A stretch of DNA of 64,000 nucleotides from Silvanigrella paludirubra (GTDB lineage: Bacteria > Bdellovibrionota_B > Oligoflexia > Silvanigrellales > Silvanigrellaceae), in assembly GCF_009208775.1 (NCBI RefSeq), contig NZ_WFLM01000004.1, positions 434,001 through 498,000 of the forward strand, read 5' to 3'. Positions 44,744 to 52,900 of the stretch are shown here, one piece after another. Both the position numbers and the translations under genes were made by a program. The notes under the pieces were generated by a model. The model ran no database searches, was not told the origin of the DNA, and worked only from the letters and a program-made list of their open reading frames with translations. The first letter of the stretch is position 1; the number at the start of each line of letters is the position of its first letter.

Positions 44744-44775
44744 AAAGTTACTTATTATTCATAATAAGTAACTTT
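44744..44775 (-). repeat. Spacer palindrome (15 bp) between array copies 6 and 7
   Basis: AAAGTTACTTATTAT (44744-44758) faces ATAATAAGTAACTTT (44761-44775). This is the longest of the six spacer palindromes. On the coding strand it ends ACTTTTT, a weak T-run. Confidence 0.85.
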
Positions 44776-44800
44776 AAGTGTTTTTATTTATAAAATAATA

Positions 44801-45580
44801 TTATTTAAATAACTCATGAATATCGACTTTACTGCGATCAAAAAAATGATGTTTTCCTAAATGTTGCATGACTTTTTCTTCTTCGATTAAAGCTTCTTCT
44901 TTTTCCATTAATTTATGGGAAGGGTAACACATGACCAAATAACCTTCGTAAAATTTTTCAACTTTATATGTGTTTAAGGTTTTAAATTTTTCTTCGCCAA
45001 TATAGTTAACTAGTTCGCTTCCATAATAATTTATCCATGTTACTAAAGGTAATGTAATGAAATTGGTATTTAGGCATTTTGTAACTGTTGTTCCTGAAAT
45101 TAATTGTGAAGACCCCCCATCTGGCTTTTCAAGAATAAATCTATATTTTTTTTCAATAGAATGATTTGTTGAAATATGGGCAAACTTTGTTTTTAAAATG
45201 GGTATAATAAATTTATTAAACTCAATAATATAGTCTTCTTTTTGATTGATGGGCATATAGAAACCAGTTCGAATAGGGAACATATCTCCTTTTTCTAATG
45301 ATTTTTGCCAAGAAGGAAGATAGAAAAAAATAAAGTCATATTTTGGTTTATTTTTTCTTTTACCAAGAACAATATCATTCAGCCATTTTTCTTTAAGTAC
45401 ATTTATACCATCTCTCTCTAAAATAACTTTATTTTTTGAGCCTTCATAAGCTTTAAATTCTTCGGGATGAAACTTTTTGTCTAAAGCAAACCATTTGTAA
45501 AAAACCTCTGCTCCAAATTTTTTGGAACCAAATGTTTCATAGTCAGTAGATAATCGAATTGCTAAATAATTTCTTGTCAT
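44801..45580 (-). CDS. Immunity-like protein, array copy 6 (most divergent)
   Basis: A 259-residue paralogue, the most divergent of the array from residue 10 to about 172: 'STDYETFGSKKFGAEVFYKW', 'DFIFFYLPSWQKSLEKG', and 'RFILEKPDGGSSQLISGTTV' where most sisters have 'EFHYKYPEGATSQ'. From 'ITLPLVTWINYYGSELVNY' to the end it is essentially identical to the other copies. A diverged front joined to a homogenised tail suggests gene conversion of the 3' part, or selection on the front part for a different toxin variant. Confidence 0.75.
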   Translation of the reverse strand: MTRNYLAIRLSTDYETFGSKKFGAEVFYKWFALDKKFHPEEFKAYEGSKNKVILERDGINVLKEKWLNDIVLGKRKNKPKYDFIFFYLPSWQKSLEKGDMFPIRTGFYMPINQKEDYIIEFNKFIIPILKTKFAHISTNHSIEKKYRFILEKPDGGSSQLISGTTVTKCLNTNFITLPLVTWINYYGSELVNYIGEEKFKTLNTYKVEKFYEGYLVMCYPSHKLMEKEEALIEEEKVMQHLGKHHFFDRSKVDIHELFK

Positions 45581-45614
45581 ATGATAAAACCTTTAAATAA
45601 TTTTTTTATTTTAA

Positions 45615-45646
45615 AAAGTTACTTATTATGAATCATAAGTAACTTT
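45615..45646 (-). repeat. Spacer palindrome between array copies 5 and 6
   Basis: AAAGTTACTTAT (45615-45626) faces ATAAGTAACTTT (45635-45646) across an 8-base loop. Confidence 0.83.
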
Positions 45647-45671
45647 AAGTGTTTTAATTTATAAAATAATA

Positions 45672-46451
45672 TTATTTAAATAGCTCATGAATATCAACTT
45701 TACTACGATCGAAAAAATGATGTTTTCCTAAATGTTGCATGACTTTTTCTTCTTCGATTAAAGCTTCTTCTTTTTCCATTAATTTATGGGAAGGGTAACA
45801 CATGACCAAATAACCTTCGTAAAATTTTTCAACTTTATAAGTGTTTAAGGTTTTAAATTTTTCTTCGCCAATATAGTTAACTAGTTCGCTCCCGTAATAA
45901 TTTATCCATGTTACTACAGGTAATGTAATAATATTTGTTGCAATTGATTTTGTAACACTATTGCCTGTCCATTTTTGAGAAGTAGCTCCTTCGGGGTATT
46001 TATAATGAAATGCATATTTTCTTATTAATGAATAATTGCTAGAAGTTTCAGCAAATTTTGTTTTAAAAATAGTTACTATATTTTTAAATAACTCAATTAT
46101 ATATTTTTCTTTTTGTTTTAAGCTCATATATATGCCAGTATAAATAGGAAAATTATATCCTTCTTCTTTATCTTTTTGTAAAGAAAAAAGCCAACTAAAA
46201 ATTATATTGAACTTAGGTTCGCTTTTTCTTTTGCCAAGAATAATATCACTTACCCATTTTTCCTTAAGAAAGTTAATACCATCTCTTTCAACAATAACTT
46301 TATTTTTTGCTCCCTCATAAGCTTGAAATTCTTCAGGGTGAAACTTTTTGTCTAATGCAAACCATTTGTCAAAAACTTCGGCTCCAAATTCTTTAGTTTC
46401 ATAGTGTTCATAATCTGTAAAAAAGCGTAGTGATAAATAATTTCTTTCCAT
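45672..46451 (-). CDS. Immunity-like protein, array copy 5
   Basis: A 259-residue paralogue. The central segment has 'FNIIFSWLFSLQKDKEEG' and 'YNFPIYTGIYMSLKQKEKYI', close to the copies at 47412 and 49152. The following block 'FHYKYPEGATSQKWTGNSV' instead matches the copies at 43932 and 48283. This patchwork is the clearest sign of recombination between units. It carries the common DUF-like ends and the tail 'FDRSKVDIHELFK'. No membrane or export signal. Confidence 0.75.
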   Translation of the reverse strand: MERNYLSLRFFTDYEHYETKEFGAEVFDKWFALDKKFHPEEFQAYEGAKNKVIVERDGINFLKEKWVSDIILGKRKSEPKFNIIFSWLFSLQKDKEEGYNFPIYTGIYMSLKQKEKYIIELFKNIVTIFKTKFAETSSNYSLIRKYAFHYKYPEGATSQKWTGNSVTKSIATNIITLPVVTWINYYGSELVNYIGEEKFKTLNTYKVEKFYEGYLVMCYPSHKLMEKEEALIEEEKVMQHLGKHHFFDRSKVDIHELFK

Positions 46452-46485
46452 AAGATAAATCCTTTGTATAATTTTATTATTTTAA

Positions 46486-46517
46486 AAAGTTACTTATTAT
46501 TAAAAATAAGTAACTTT
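46486..46517 (-). repeat. Spacer palindrome between array copies 4 and 5
   Basis: AAAGTTACTTATT (46486-46498) faces AATAAGTAACTTT (46505-46517) across a 6-base loop. Confidence 0.83.
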
Positions 46518-46542
46518 AAGTGTTTTAATTTATAAAATAATA

Positions 46543-47322
46543 TTATTTAAATAGCTCATGAATATCAACTTTACTACGATCGAAAAAATGATGTTTTCCT
46601 AAATGTTGCATGACTTTTTCTTCTTCAATTAAAGCTTCTTCTTTTTCCATTAATTTATGAGAAGGGTAACACATGACCAAATAACCTTCGTAAAATTTTT
46701 CAACTTTATAAGTGTTTAAGGTTTTAAATTTTTCTTCGCCAATATAGTTAACTAGTTCTCTTCCATAATAATTTACCCATGTTACTAATGGTAATGTAAT
46801 AATATTTGTTTCAATTGATTTTGTAACACCATTGCCGATGCTTATTTCACTGGAACAACCTTGCGGTTTATGATAAATAAATTTATATCTTTTTATATTA
46901 GAATGTCTAGTTGAAATATCTGCAAATTTAGTTTTGAATATAGGAATTAAATGTTTATAAAGTGTAATTATATAATTTTCTTTGTTTTTCAATGACATAT
47001 ATATATATGTAGAACTTGGGTAAATAATTCCTTTTTCTATGTCTTTTTTTACCGAAAAAAGATCACATAAACTTATACTATATTTAGGTTCCTTTATTCT
47101 TTTACCAAAAATAATACCATCAACCCATTTTTCTTTAAGAGCGTTAATACCATCTCTTTCAACAATAACTTTATTTTTTGCACCCTCATAAGCTTGAAAT
47201 TCTTCAGGATGAAAATTTTTGTCTAGAGCAAACCATTTGTCAAAAACTTCGGCGCCAAATTCTTTAGTTTCATATGCTTCTTCATCGGTTATAAAGCCTA
47301 TTGTTAAATAATTTCTTGTCAT
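46543..47322 (-). CDS. Immunity-like protein, array copy 4
   Basis: A 259-residue paralogue with the N-terminus 'TIGFITDEEAYETKEFGAEV', shared with the copy at 43932 rather than its neighbours. The central block is its own: 'YSISLCDLFSVKKDIEKGII', then 'YKFIYHKPQGCSSEISIGNG'. The tail from 'ITLPLVTWVNYYGRELVNYI' is common to the array with two substitutions (V for I, R for S). With the copy at 44801 it is one of two that depart from the majority central type, so at least three specificity-like types exist. Confidence 0.75.
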   Translation of the reverse strand: MTRNYLTIGFITDEEAYETKEFGAEVFDKWFALDKNFHPEEFQAYEGAKNKVIVERDGINALKEKWVDGIIFGKRIKEPKYSISLCDLFSVKKDIEKGIIYPSSTYIYMSLKNKENYIITLYKHLIPIFKTKFADISTRHSNIKRYKFIYHKPQGCSSEISIGNGVTKSIETNIITLPLVTWVNYYGRELVNYIGEEKFKTLNTYKVEKFYEGYLVMCYPSHKLMEKEEALIEEEKVMQHLGKHHFFDRSKVDIHELFK

Positions 47323-47354
47323 AATTAATCCTTTGTATAATTTTATTATTTTAA

Positions 47355-47386
47355 AAAGTTACTTATTAATCATAATAAGTAACTTT
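47355..47386 (-). repeat. Spacer palindrome between array copies 3 and 4
   Basis: AAAGTTACTTATTA (47355-47368) faces TAATAAGTAACTTT (47373-47386) across a 4-base loop. Confidence 0.83.
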
Positions 47387-47411
47387 AAGTGTTTTAATTT
47401 ATAAAATAATA

Positions 47412-48191
47412 TTATTTAAATAGCTCATGAATATCGACTTTACTGCGATCAAAAAAATGATGCTTTCCTAAATGTTGCATGACTTTTTCTTCTTCTTCTA
47501 ATGCTTCTTCAGTTTCCATTAATTTATGGGAAGGGTAACACATGACCAAATAACCTTCGTAAAATTTTTCAACTTTATATGTGTTTAAGGTTTTAAATTT
47601 TTCTTCGCCAATATAGTTAACTAGTTCGCTTCCATAATAATTTATCCATGTTACTAAAGGTAATGTAATAATATTTGTTGCAATTGATGTTCTGACTCCA
47701 TGTCCCGTTAATCTTTGAGATGTAGCTCCTTTGGGGTATTTATAATGAAATTCATATTTTCTTATTAATGAATAATTGCTAGAAGTTTCAGCGAATTTCG
47801 TTTTAAAAATAGTTACTATATTTTTAAATAACTCAATTATATAATTTTCTTTTTGTTTTAAGCTCATATATATGCCAGTATAAATAGGAAAGTTAGATCC
47901 TTTTTCTATATCTTTTTGTACAGAAAAAAGCCAACTTAAACTTATTCTGTATTTAGGTTCGCTTTTTCTTTTGCCAAGAATAATATCACTCACCCATTTT
48001 TCCTTAAGAAAGTTAATACCATCTCTTTCAACAATAACTTTATTTTTTGCTCCCTCATAAGCTTGAAATTCTTCAGGGTGAAACTTTTTATCTAATGCAA
48101 ACCATTTGTCAAAAACTTCGGCGCCAAATTCTTTAGTTTCATAGGGTTCATAATCTGTAAAAAAACGTAGTTTTAAATAATTTCTTTCCAT
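47412..48191 (-). CDS. Immunity-like protein, array copy 3
   Basis: A 259-residue paralogue of the majority type: 'YRISLSWLFSVQKDIEKG', 'SNFPIYTGIYMSLKQKENYI', 'KGATSQRLTGHGVRTSIATN'. It is the only copy with 'METEEALEEEEK' in the otherwise fixed tail (others 'MEKEEALIEEEK'). The front ('YLKLRFFTDYEPYETKEFGA') matches the copies at 48283 and 49152. Cytosolic, no motif of known enzymes. Confidence 0.75.
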   Translation of the reverse strand: MERNYLKLRFFTDYEPYETKEFGAEVFDKWFALDKKFHPEEFQAYEGAKNKVIVERDGINFLKEKWVSDIILGKRKSEPKYRISLSWLFSVQKDIEKGSNFPIYTGIYMSLKQKENYIIELFKNIVTIFKTKFAETSSNYSLIRKYEFHYKYPKGATSQRLTGHGVRTSIATNIITLPLVTWINYYGSELVNYIGEEKFKTLNTYKVEKFYEGYLVMCYPSHKLMETEEALEEEEKVMQHLGKHHFFDRSKVDIHELFK

Positions 48192-48225
48192 AAGATAAAT
48201 CCTGTGTATAATTTTATTATTTTAA

Positions 48226-48257
48226 AAAGTTACTTATTATTCATTATAAGTAACTTT
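48226..48257 (-). repeat. Spacer palindrome between array copies 2 and 3
   Basis: AAAGTTACTTAT (48226-48237) faces ATAAGTAACTTT (48246-48257) across an 8-base loop. Confidence 0.83.
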
Positions 48258-48282
48258 AAGTGTTTTTATTAATAAAATAATA

Positions 48283-49062
48283 TTATTTAAATAACTCATG
48301 AATATTGACTTTATTACGATCGAAAAAATGATGCTTACCTAAATGTTGCATGACTTTTTCTTCTTCGATAAAAGCTTCTTCTTTTTCCATTAATTTATGA
48401 GATGGGTAACACATGACCAAATAACCTTCGTAAAATTTTTCAACTTTATATGTGTTTAAGGTTTTAAATTTTTCTTCGCCAATATAGTTAACTAGTTCGC
48501 TTCCATAATAATTTATCCATGTAACTAATGGTAATGTAATAATATTTGTGGTAATTGATTTTTTAACACTATTACCTGTCCATTTTTGAGAAGTAGCTCC
48601 TTCGGGGTATTTATAATGAAATTCATATTTTCTAATTGACGAGTGATTGCTGGAAAGATCTGCAAACTTAGTTTTGAAAATAGGGATTAAATGTTTATAA
48701 AGTTCTATAATATAGCCTTCTTTTTGTCGCATACTCATATGTATACCAGTATAAATTGGAAAGTTATATCCTTTTTCTATATCTTTTTGCACAGAAAAAA
48801 GCCAACTAAAACTAACTTCATATTTAGGTTCGGTTTTTCTTTTGCCAAATATAATATCACTCACCCATTTTTCCTTAAGAGCGTTAATACCATCTCTTGA
48901 AACAATGGCTTTATTTTTTGCTCCCTCATAGGCTTGAAATTCTTCGGGGTGAAAAATTTGGTCTAAAGCAAACCATTTGTCAAAAACTTCGGCACCAAAT
49001 TCTTTTGTCTCATATGGTTCATAATCTGTAAAAAAACGGAACGATAAGTGATTTCTTGACAT
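48283..49062 (-). CDS. Immunity-like protein, array copy 2
   Basis: A 259-residue paralogue. The front is 'HLSFRFFTDYEPYETKEFGA'. Private changes are 'KWFALDQIFHPEEF', 'KNKAIVSRDGINALK', 'MSMRQKEGYI' and the tail 'FDRNKVNIHELFK'. The block 'SSIRKYEFHYKYPEGATSQK' is shared with the distal copy at 43932, five units away, again indicating exchange between units. Confidence 0.75.
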   Translation of the reverse strand: MSRNHLSFRFFTDYEPYETKEFGAEVFDKWFALDQIFHPEEFQAYEGAKNKAIVSRDGINALKEKWVSDIIFGKRKTEPKYEVSFSWLFSVQKDIEKGYNFPIYTGIHMSMRQKEGYIIELYKHLIPIFKTKFADLSSNHSSIRKYEFHYKYPEGATSQKWTGNSVKKSITTNIITLPLVTWINYYGSELVNYIGEEKFKTLNTYKVEKFYEGYLVMCYPSHKLMEKEEAFIEEEKVMQHLGKHHFFDRNKVNIHELFK

Positions 49063-49094
49063 TATTAATCCTTTGTATAATTTTTTTATTTTAA

Positions 49095-49126
49095 AAAGTT
49101 ACTTATTATGAATCATAAGTAACTTT
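49095..49126 (-). repeat. Spacer palindrome between array copies 1 and 2
   Basis: AAAGTTACTTAT (49095-49106) faces ATAAGTAACTTT (49115-49126), with the same loop as the palindrome at 45615. Confidence 0.83.
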
Positions 49127-49151
49127 AAGTGTTTTAATTTATAAAATAATA

Positions 49152-49931
49152 TTATTTAAATAATTCATGAATATCGACTTTACTACGATCGAAAAAATGA
49201 TGTTTTCCTAAATGTTGCATGACTTTTTCTTCTTCGATTAAAGCTTCTTCTTTTTCCATTAATTTATGGGAAGGGTAACAAATTACTAAATATCCTTCGT
49301 AAAATTTTTCAACTTTATAAGTGTTTAAGGTTTTAAATTTTTCTTCGCCAATATAGTTAACTAGTTCGCTTCCATAATAATTTATCCATGTTACTAAAGG
49401 TAATGTTATTATATTTGTTGCAATTGATTTTGTAACACCATGTCCGGTCTTTCTTTGGGACGTAGCTCCTTCAGGGTATTTATAATGAAATTCATATTTT
49501 CTTTTTAACGAATAATTGCTAGAAGTCTCAGCAAATTTTGTTTTAAAAATAGGGACTAAATTTTTAAATAACTCAATTATATAAATTTCTTTTTGTTTTA
49601 AACTCATATATATGGCAGTATAAATAGGAAAGTTATATCCTTCTTCGATGTCTTTTTTCACAGAAAAAAGCCAACTAAAATTGATTTCATATTTAGGTTC
49701 GCTTTTTCTTTTGCCAAGAATAATATCACTCACCCATTTTTCCTTAAGAGCATTAATACCATCTCTTTCAACAATAACTTTATTTTTTGCACCCTCATAA
49801 GCTTGAAATTCTTCAGGGTGAAACTTTTTGTCTAATGCAAACCATTTGTCAAAAACTTCGGCACCAAATTCTTTAGTTTCATAGGGTTCATAATCTGTAA
49901 AAAAACGTAGTGATAAATAGTTTCTTGTCAT
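49152..49931 (-). CDS. Immunity-like protein, array copy 1 (adjacent to toxin)
   Basis: A 259-residue protein whose gene starts 19 bp after the toxin stop with no hairpin between them. It is the best candidate for the cognate immunity protein. Sequence blocks are 'RFFTDYEPYETKEFGAEVFD', 'YEINFSWLFSVKKDIEEG', 'SLKRKYEFHYKYPEGATSQR' and 'KTGHGVTKSIATN', with the fixed tail (one change, 'LVICYPSHK'). Immediate downstream position, cytosolic location and no catalytic motif fit an immunity protein for the PD-(D/E)xK toxin tip. Binding is not shown by sequence. Confidence 0.78.
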   Translation of the reverse strand: MTRNYLSLRFFTDYEPYETKEFGAEVFDKWFALDKKFHPEEFQAYEGAKNKVIVERDGINALKEKWVSDIILGKRKSEPKYEINFSWLFSVKKDIEEGYNFPIYTAIYMSLKQKEIYIIELFKNLVPIFKTKFAETSSNYSLKRKYEFHYKYPEGATSQRKTGHGVTKSIATNIITLPLVTWINYYGSELVNYIGEEKFKTLNTYKVEKFYEGYLVICYPSHKLMEKEEALIEEEKVMQHLGKHHFFDRSKVDIHELFK

Positions 49932-49950
49932 AATTAATCCTTAATATAAT

Positions 49951-52900
49951 TTATTTTTTATCAGTCCCAGTATCTGGTTTTTTACTATCGCTACTTGCCC
50001 CAGTATTTGAATTATCATTTGGTTTATTGTCTTTTGAAGGTTTGTTTGGTGATTCTTTTCCTTCCGATTTACAAGGATTATTTGACTCTTTCTTATTTTG
50101 AAAGTTTTCACGAGTCACTTTTAATCCTGATTTAGGATCACTATCTAGTTTATCTAATTTACTAGAAATCTTTGTTCTTTCATCAACGACGACTTCTAAT
50201 GTTTTACCATTTGCTTTAGCAGCTTCCAATTCTCTTCGAAGTTGAGCAGTCCATCCTTGTTTATTTACATTTTTTATTTCTATAAATTTACTAGGTGTAA
50301 CAAAGTCAGGAATCGTGTTTCCAATTGAAGTTTGATACGTTTTTGTGTTTTTCGTTAAATTATATTTTGCTGCATATTGTTCTTCCGCACTTCTTCCTTT
50401 TGCTTGGTTGCTTCTTAGGTCAAAATTTGGCGCGCATTTATCCACTTTAGACGCAGAATTAGTTAAAGATACCGCTTTCTTTTGAGTATCAATATTATTT
50501 GTTGTTTGTCCTTGCATAGAAATGGAGACAGAAGCAGTCGTACCAATATTTGCTGTATTTTGAATACTTGCCGATTGTATTTTAACCGGAATATTTGAAG
50601 CAATATGTCCTGCAGTTGCAACAACAGTGGCTGCTTGAACAACACGCTGTACGGCCATGGCTGTTTGGACGAAGCGGACTACATGAACAGTCCCAACAAA
50701 AACTCCATAAACAACAAGAGGAGCAATTTTTCCAGATGGGTCATTAAATTGTACGGGATTATTTAATGCGTATTGAAATAAATTTTGCTCAATAGGTGAA
50801 CTTAAAATTGTGGAAAAATTTTGAGCAACATGAATATCAGGTGAAATCCATTGTCCCCTTGCAGGGTCAAATGTTCGAACTCCCATAGTACTCAAACCTG
50901 TAGAGTGTGAAAATTTACCTGTGGCAAAAATAGTAGAGTTTCTCATTCCTTTTTTATCAGAATCATCATTTTGATTTATGGATTCAAATGATTTTATATT
51001 CCAATCGTCTCGCATATTGCTTTGGCTATTTACATATAAAGAAACATCTGCTCTTTTATTATTTGTTTTAAAATCAGATAAAATAGAGTTTCCTATTAAG
51101 GGAATGCCTTTAGATAAACCATAAGGTTCTGTTGTGTTACGTTCTACTACCTTCTGTGTATCTATATCTATAACCTGTGAAATAGAAGAAACTTGATCTT
51201 TAATGACAAGTTCTTTTCTTGTTTGCATATGAGTATCAGATATAGTTGTTGGGTTTAGCGCATTTAAAGTAGGGTAGCGGGTAATGAGCCTAAGAGATGT
51301 AAAGGCTCCTATATTAATATTAAAATGAATTTCATCTCTTTCAAATGAAATACCTTGTGCTGCATAAACACTTCTAGGAAGTTTTGTGGTTTTAAATTTA
51401 TCTTGAGTTTCGTTAGTATCATTAAAAAACTCAATCCCATCTAATTCTGCTAACGTACCGCCGTTTTCATCGCTAATTTTAAAATTTATGAGATCATTTT
51501 GAATAAATTGATCTTCTTTATTCATAATTCCTTCATAAGTACCAGCTATTAAACCTCTGCCATTCCATTCATATTTTTGCATTGGAATTTCATTTTTATT
51601 TTTCCAAGATATATTTTTATTTTGTTCTCCAAAAACAGATAAAGAAGGAATAACACCAATATTTCTAAAACCTAAATTATCAGATTGAAATTTTAAATTT
51701 GCAGATTCAAATCCATCGCTAGAATGAACATCACTTAAAACACCTATTTGTCCTGAGCTTGAATAAGAATAAGAATCATTTAAACTTCCTGCAGATTTTG
51801 AAATTCTATTTTTAACAAAATTTCCAGAACGAGAAATTTTTTGAATTCTTCCACTTAAGGAATATTCATAATCAATTTGTCCCCAAGAGTTTTCGTTTAT
51901 TCCTTGAGCTCGTATGAGTCTTCCCTGAATATCGTAACTAAAATTTGTATCGGCAGACAAAATTGAATTTTGTTTATTAAATTTAGAAAGATCTCTTACA
52001 GAAACAGGGTATAAATCTTCATCATATTCAATTTTATTGTGAAATAGACCTTGTGACACTTGAGATACGTTATCATCACAAATATCAAAAGAGGACATTT
52101 GTGAATTTCCAACCCACATTGATAAAGGAACTTCTTTTCTATGATGCCAACAAGACTTAACAAGTAAATTATTAGAAAGTTGAACAGATTTAATATACCC
52201 TTCAGAATCAATTTCGACTTTTTCTAAAGGAACAGACTGCGCAACGCCATTTTGTAAAAAACTAAGTTGCGAAATTTTATTTGTTCCTGACTCATAGGAA
52301 ACACTATAACCCGTAAAGTAATTTGTTTTTAATTTATTTAAGTTTTCACGACTAAAACCACCACGGGATTTTAATTGAACTAAATTAGAAGATAAATCAA
52401 AAACACGTTCAACTTGGTAAACACCTATACTTTTTTTATCGTTTTGGGTTTTGCCTACAAATATTTCTAAATCTTCATTTGCAACTAAACCAATTCTATT
52501 ATGTGATAATTTTTTTATACTTTCGCTATAACCAATATTATGTTGGGAACTTATTTTAATTTCAATCGGAAGACCTAAATCTTCATTTCGAGTTTGATTT
52601 GCTAAAGTTCCAAATGTATATGAAATTAATTCAACAGAATTTGTATTAGAATTTCTATTATAACTTTTAAATTCTTCTTGTTTCACTTTTCCAGTATTTG
52701 AATAAGTGATGGCTTTGCTTAATTTAGCTGAAGTTAAAATATTACAATCTTCAATATTTGTTCCAACCGGGCAAATTAAATTTTGATTGAGTCTTCCATA
52801 ATTGTCATAAAAGAAACGAGAAACCCCTAATCCATTATGGTTTTGAAATTCAACTAAATTATTATGTCCAAAAGATTGGCTTGCTAGTAAGTTATCATTA

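Larger units (their letters stand above)
43932..49931 (-). repeat. Seven-unit tandem gene array, period 869-871 bp
   Basis: Start-to-start distances are 869, 871, 871, 869, 871 and 869 bp. Each unit is a 780-bp gene plus an 89-91-bp spacer with a conserved palindrome. All genes have identical length. The last ~85 codons and about the first 75 codons are highly conserved; codons ~76-172 vary in blocks shared in different combinations. This is the signature of tandem duplication with ongoing recombination. Confidence 0.95.

Noticed and set aside
44712-49151. Regularly spaced palindromic repeats that might suggest a CRISPR array
   Set aside because: The spacing is ~870 bp with protein-coding genes between, and the repeats are hairpins in intergenic spacers. 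No short repeat-spacer units or cas genes are present.
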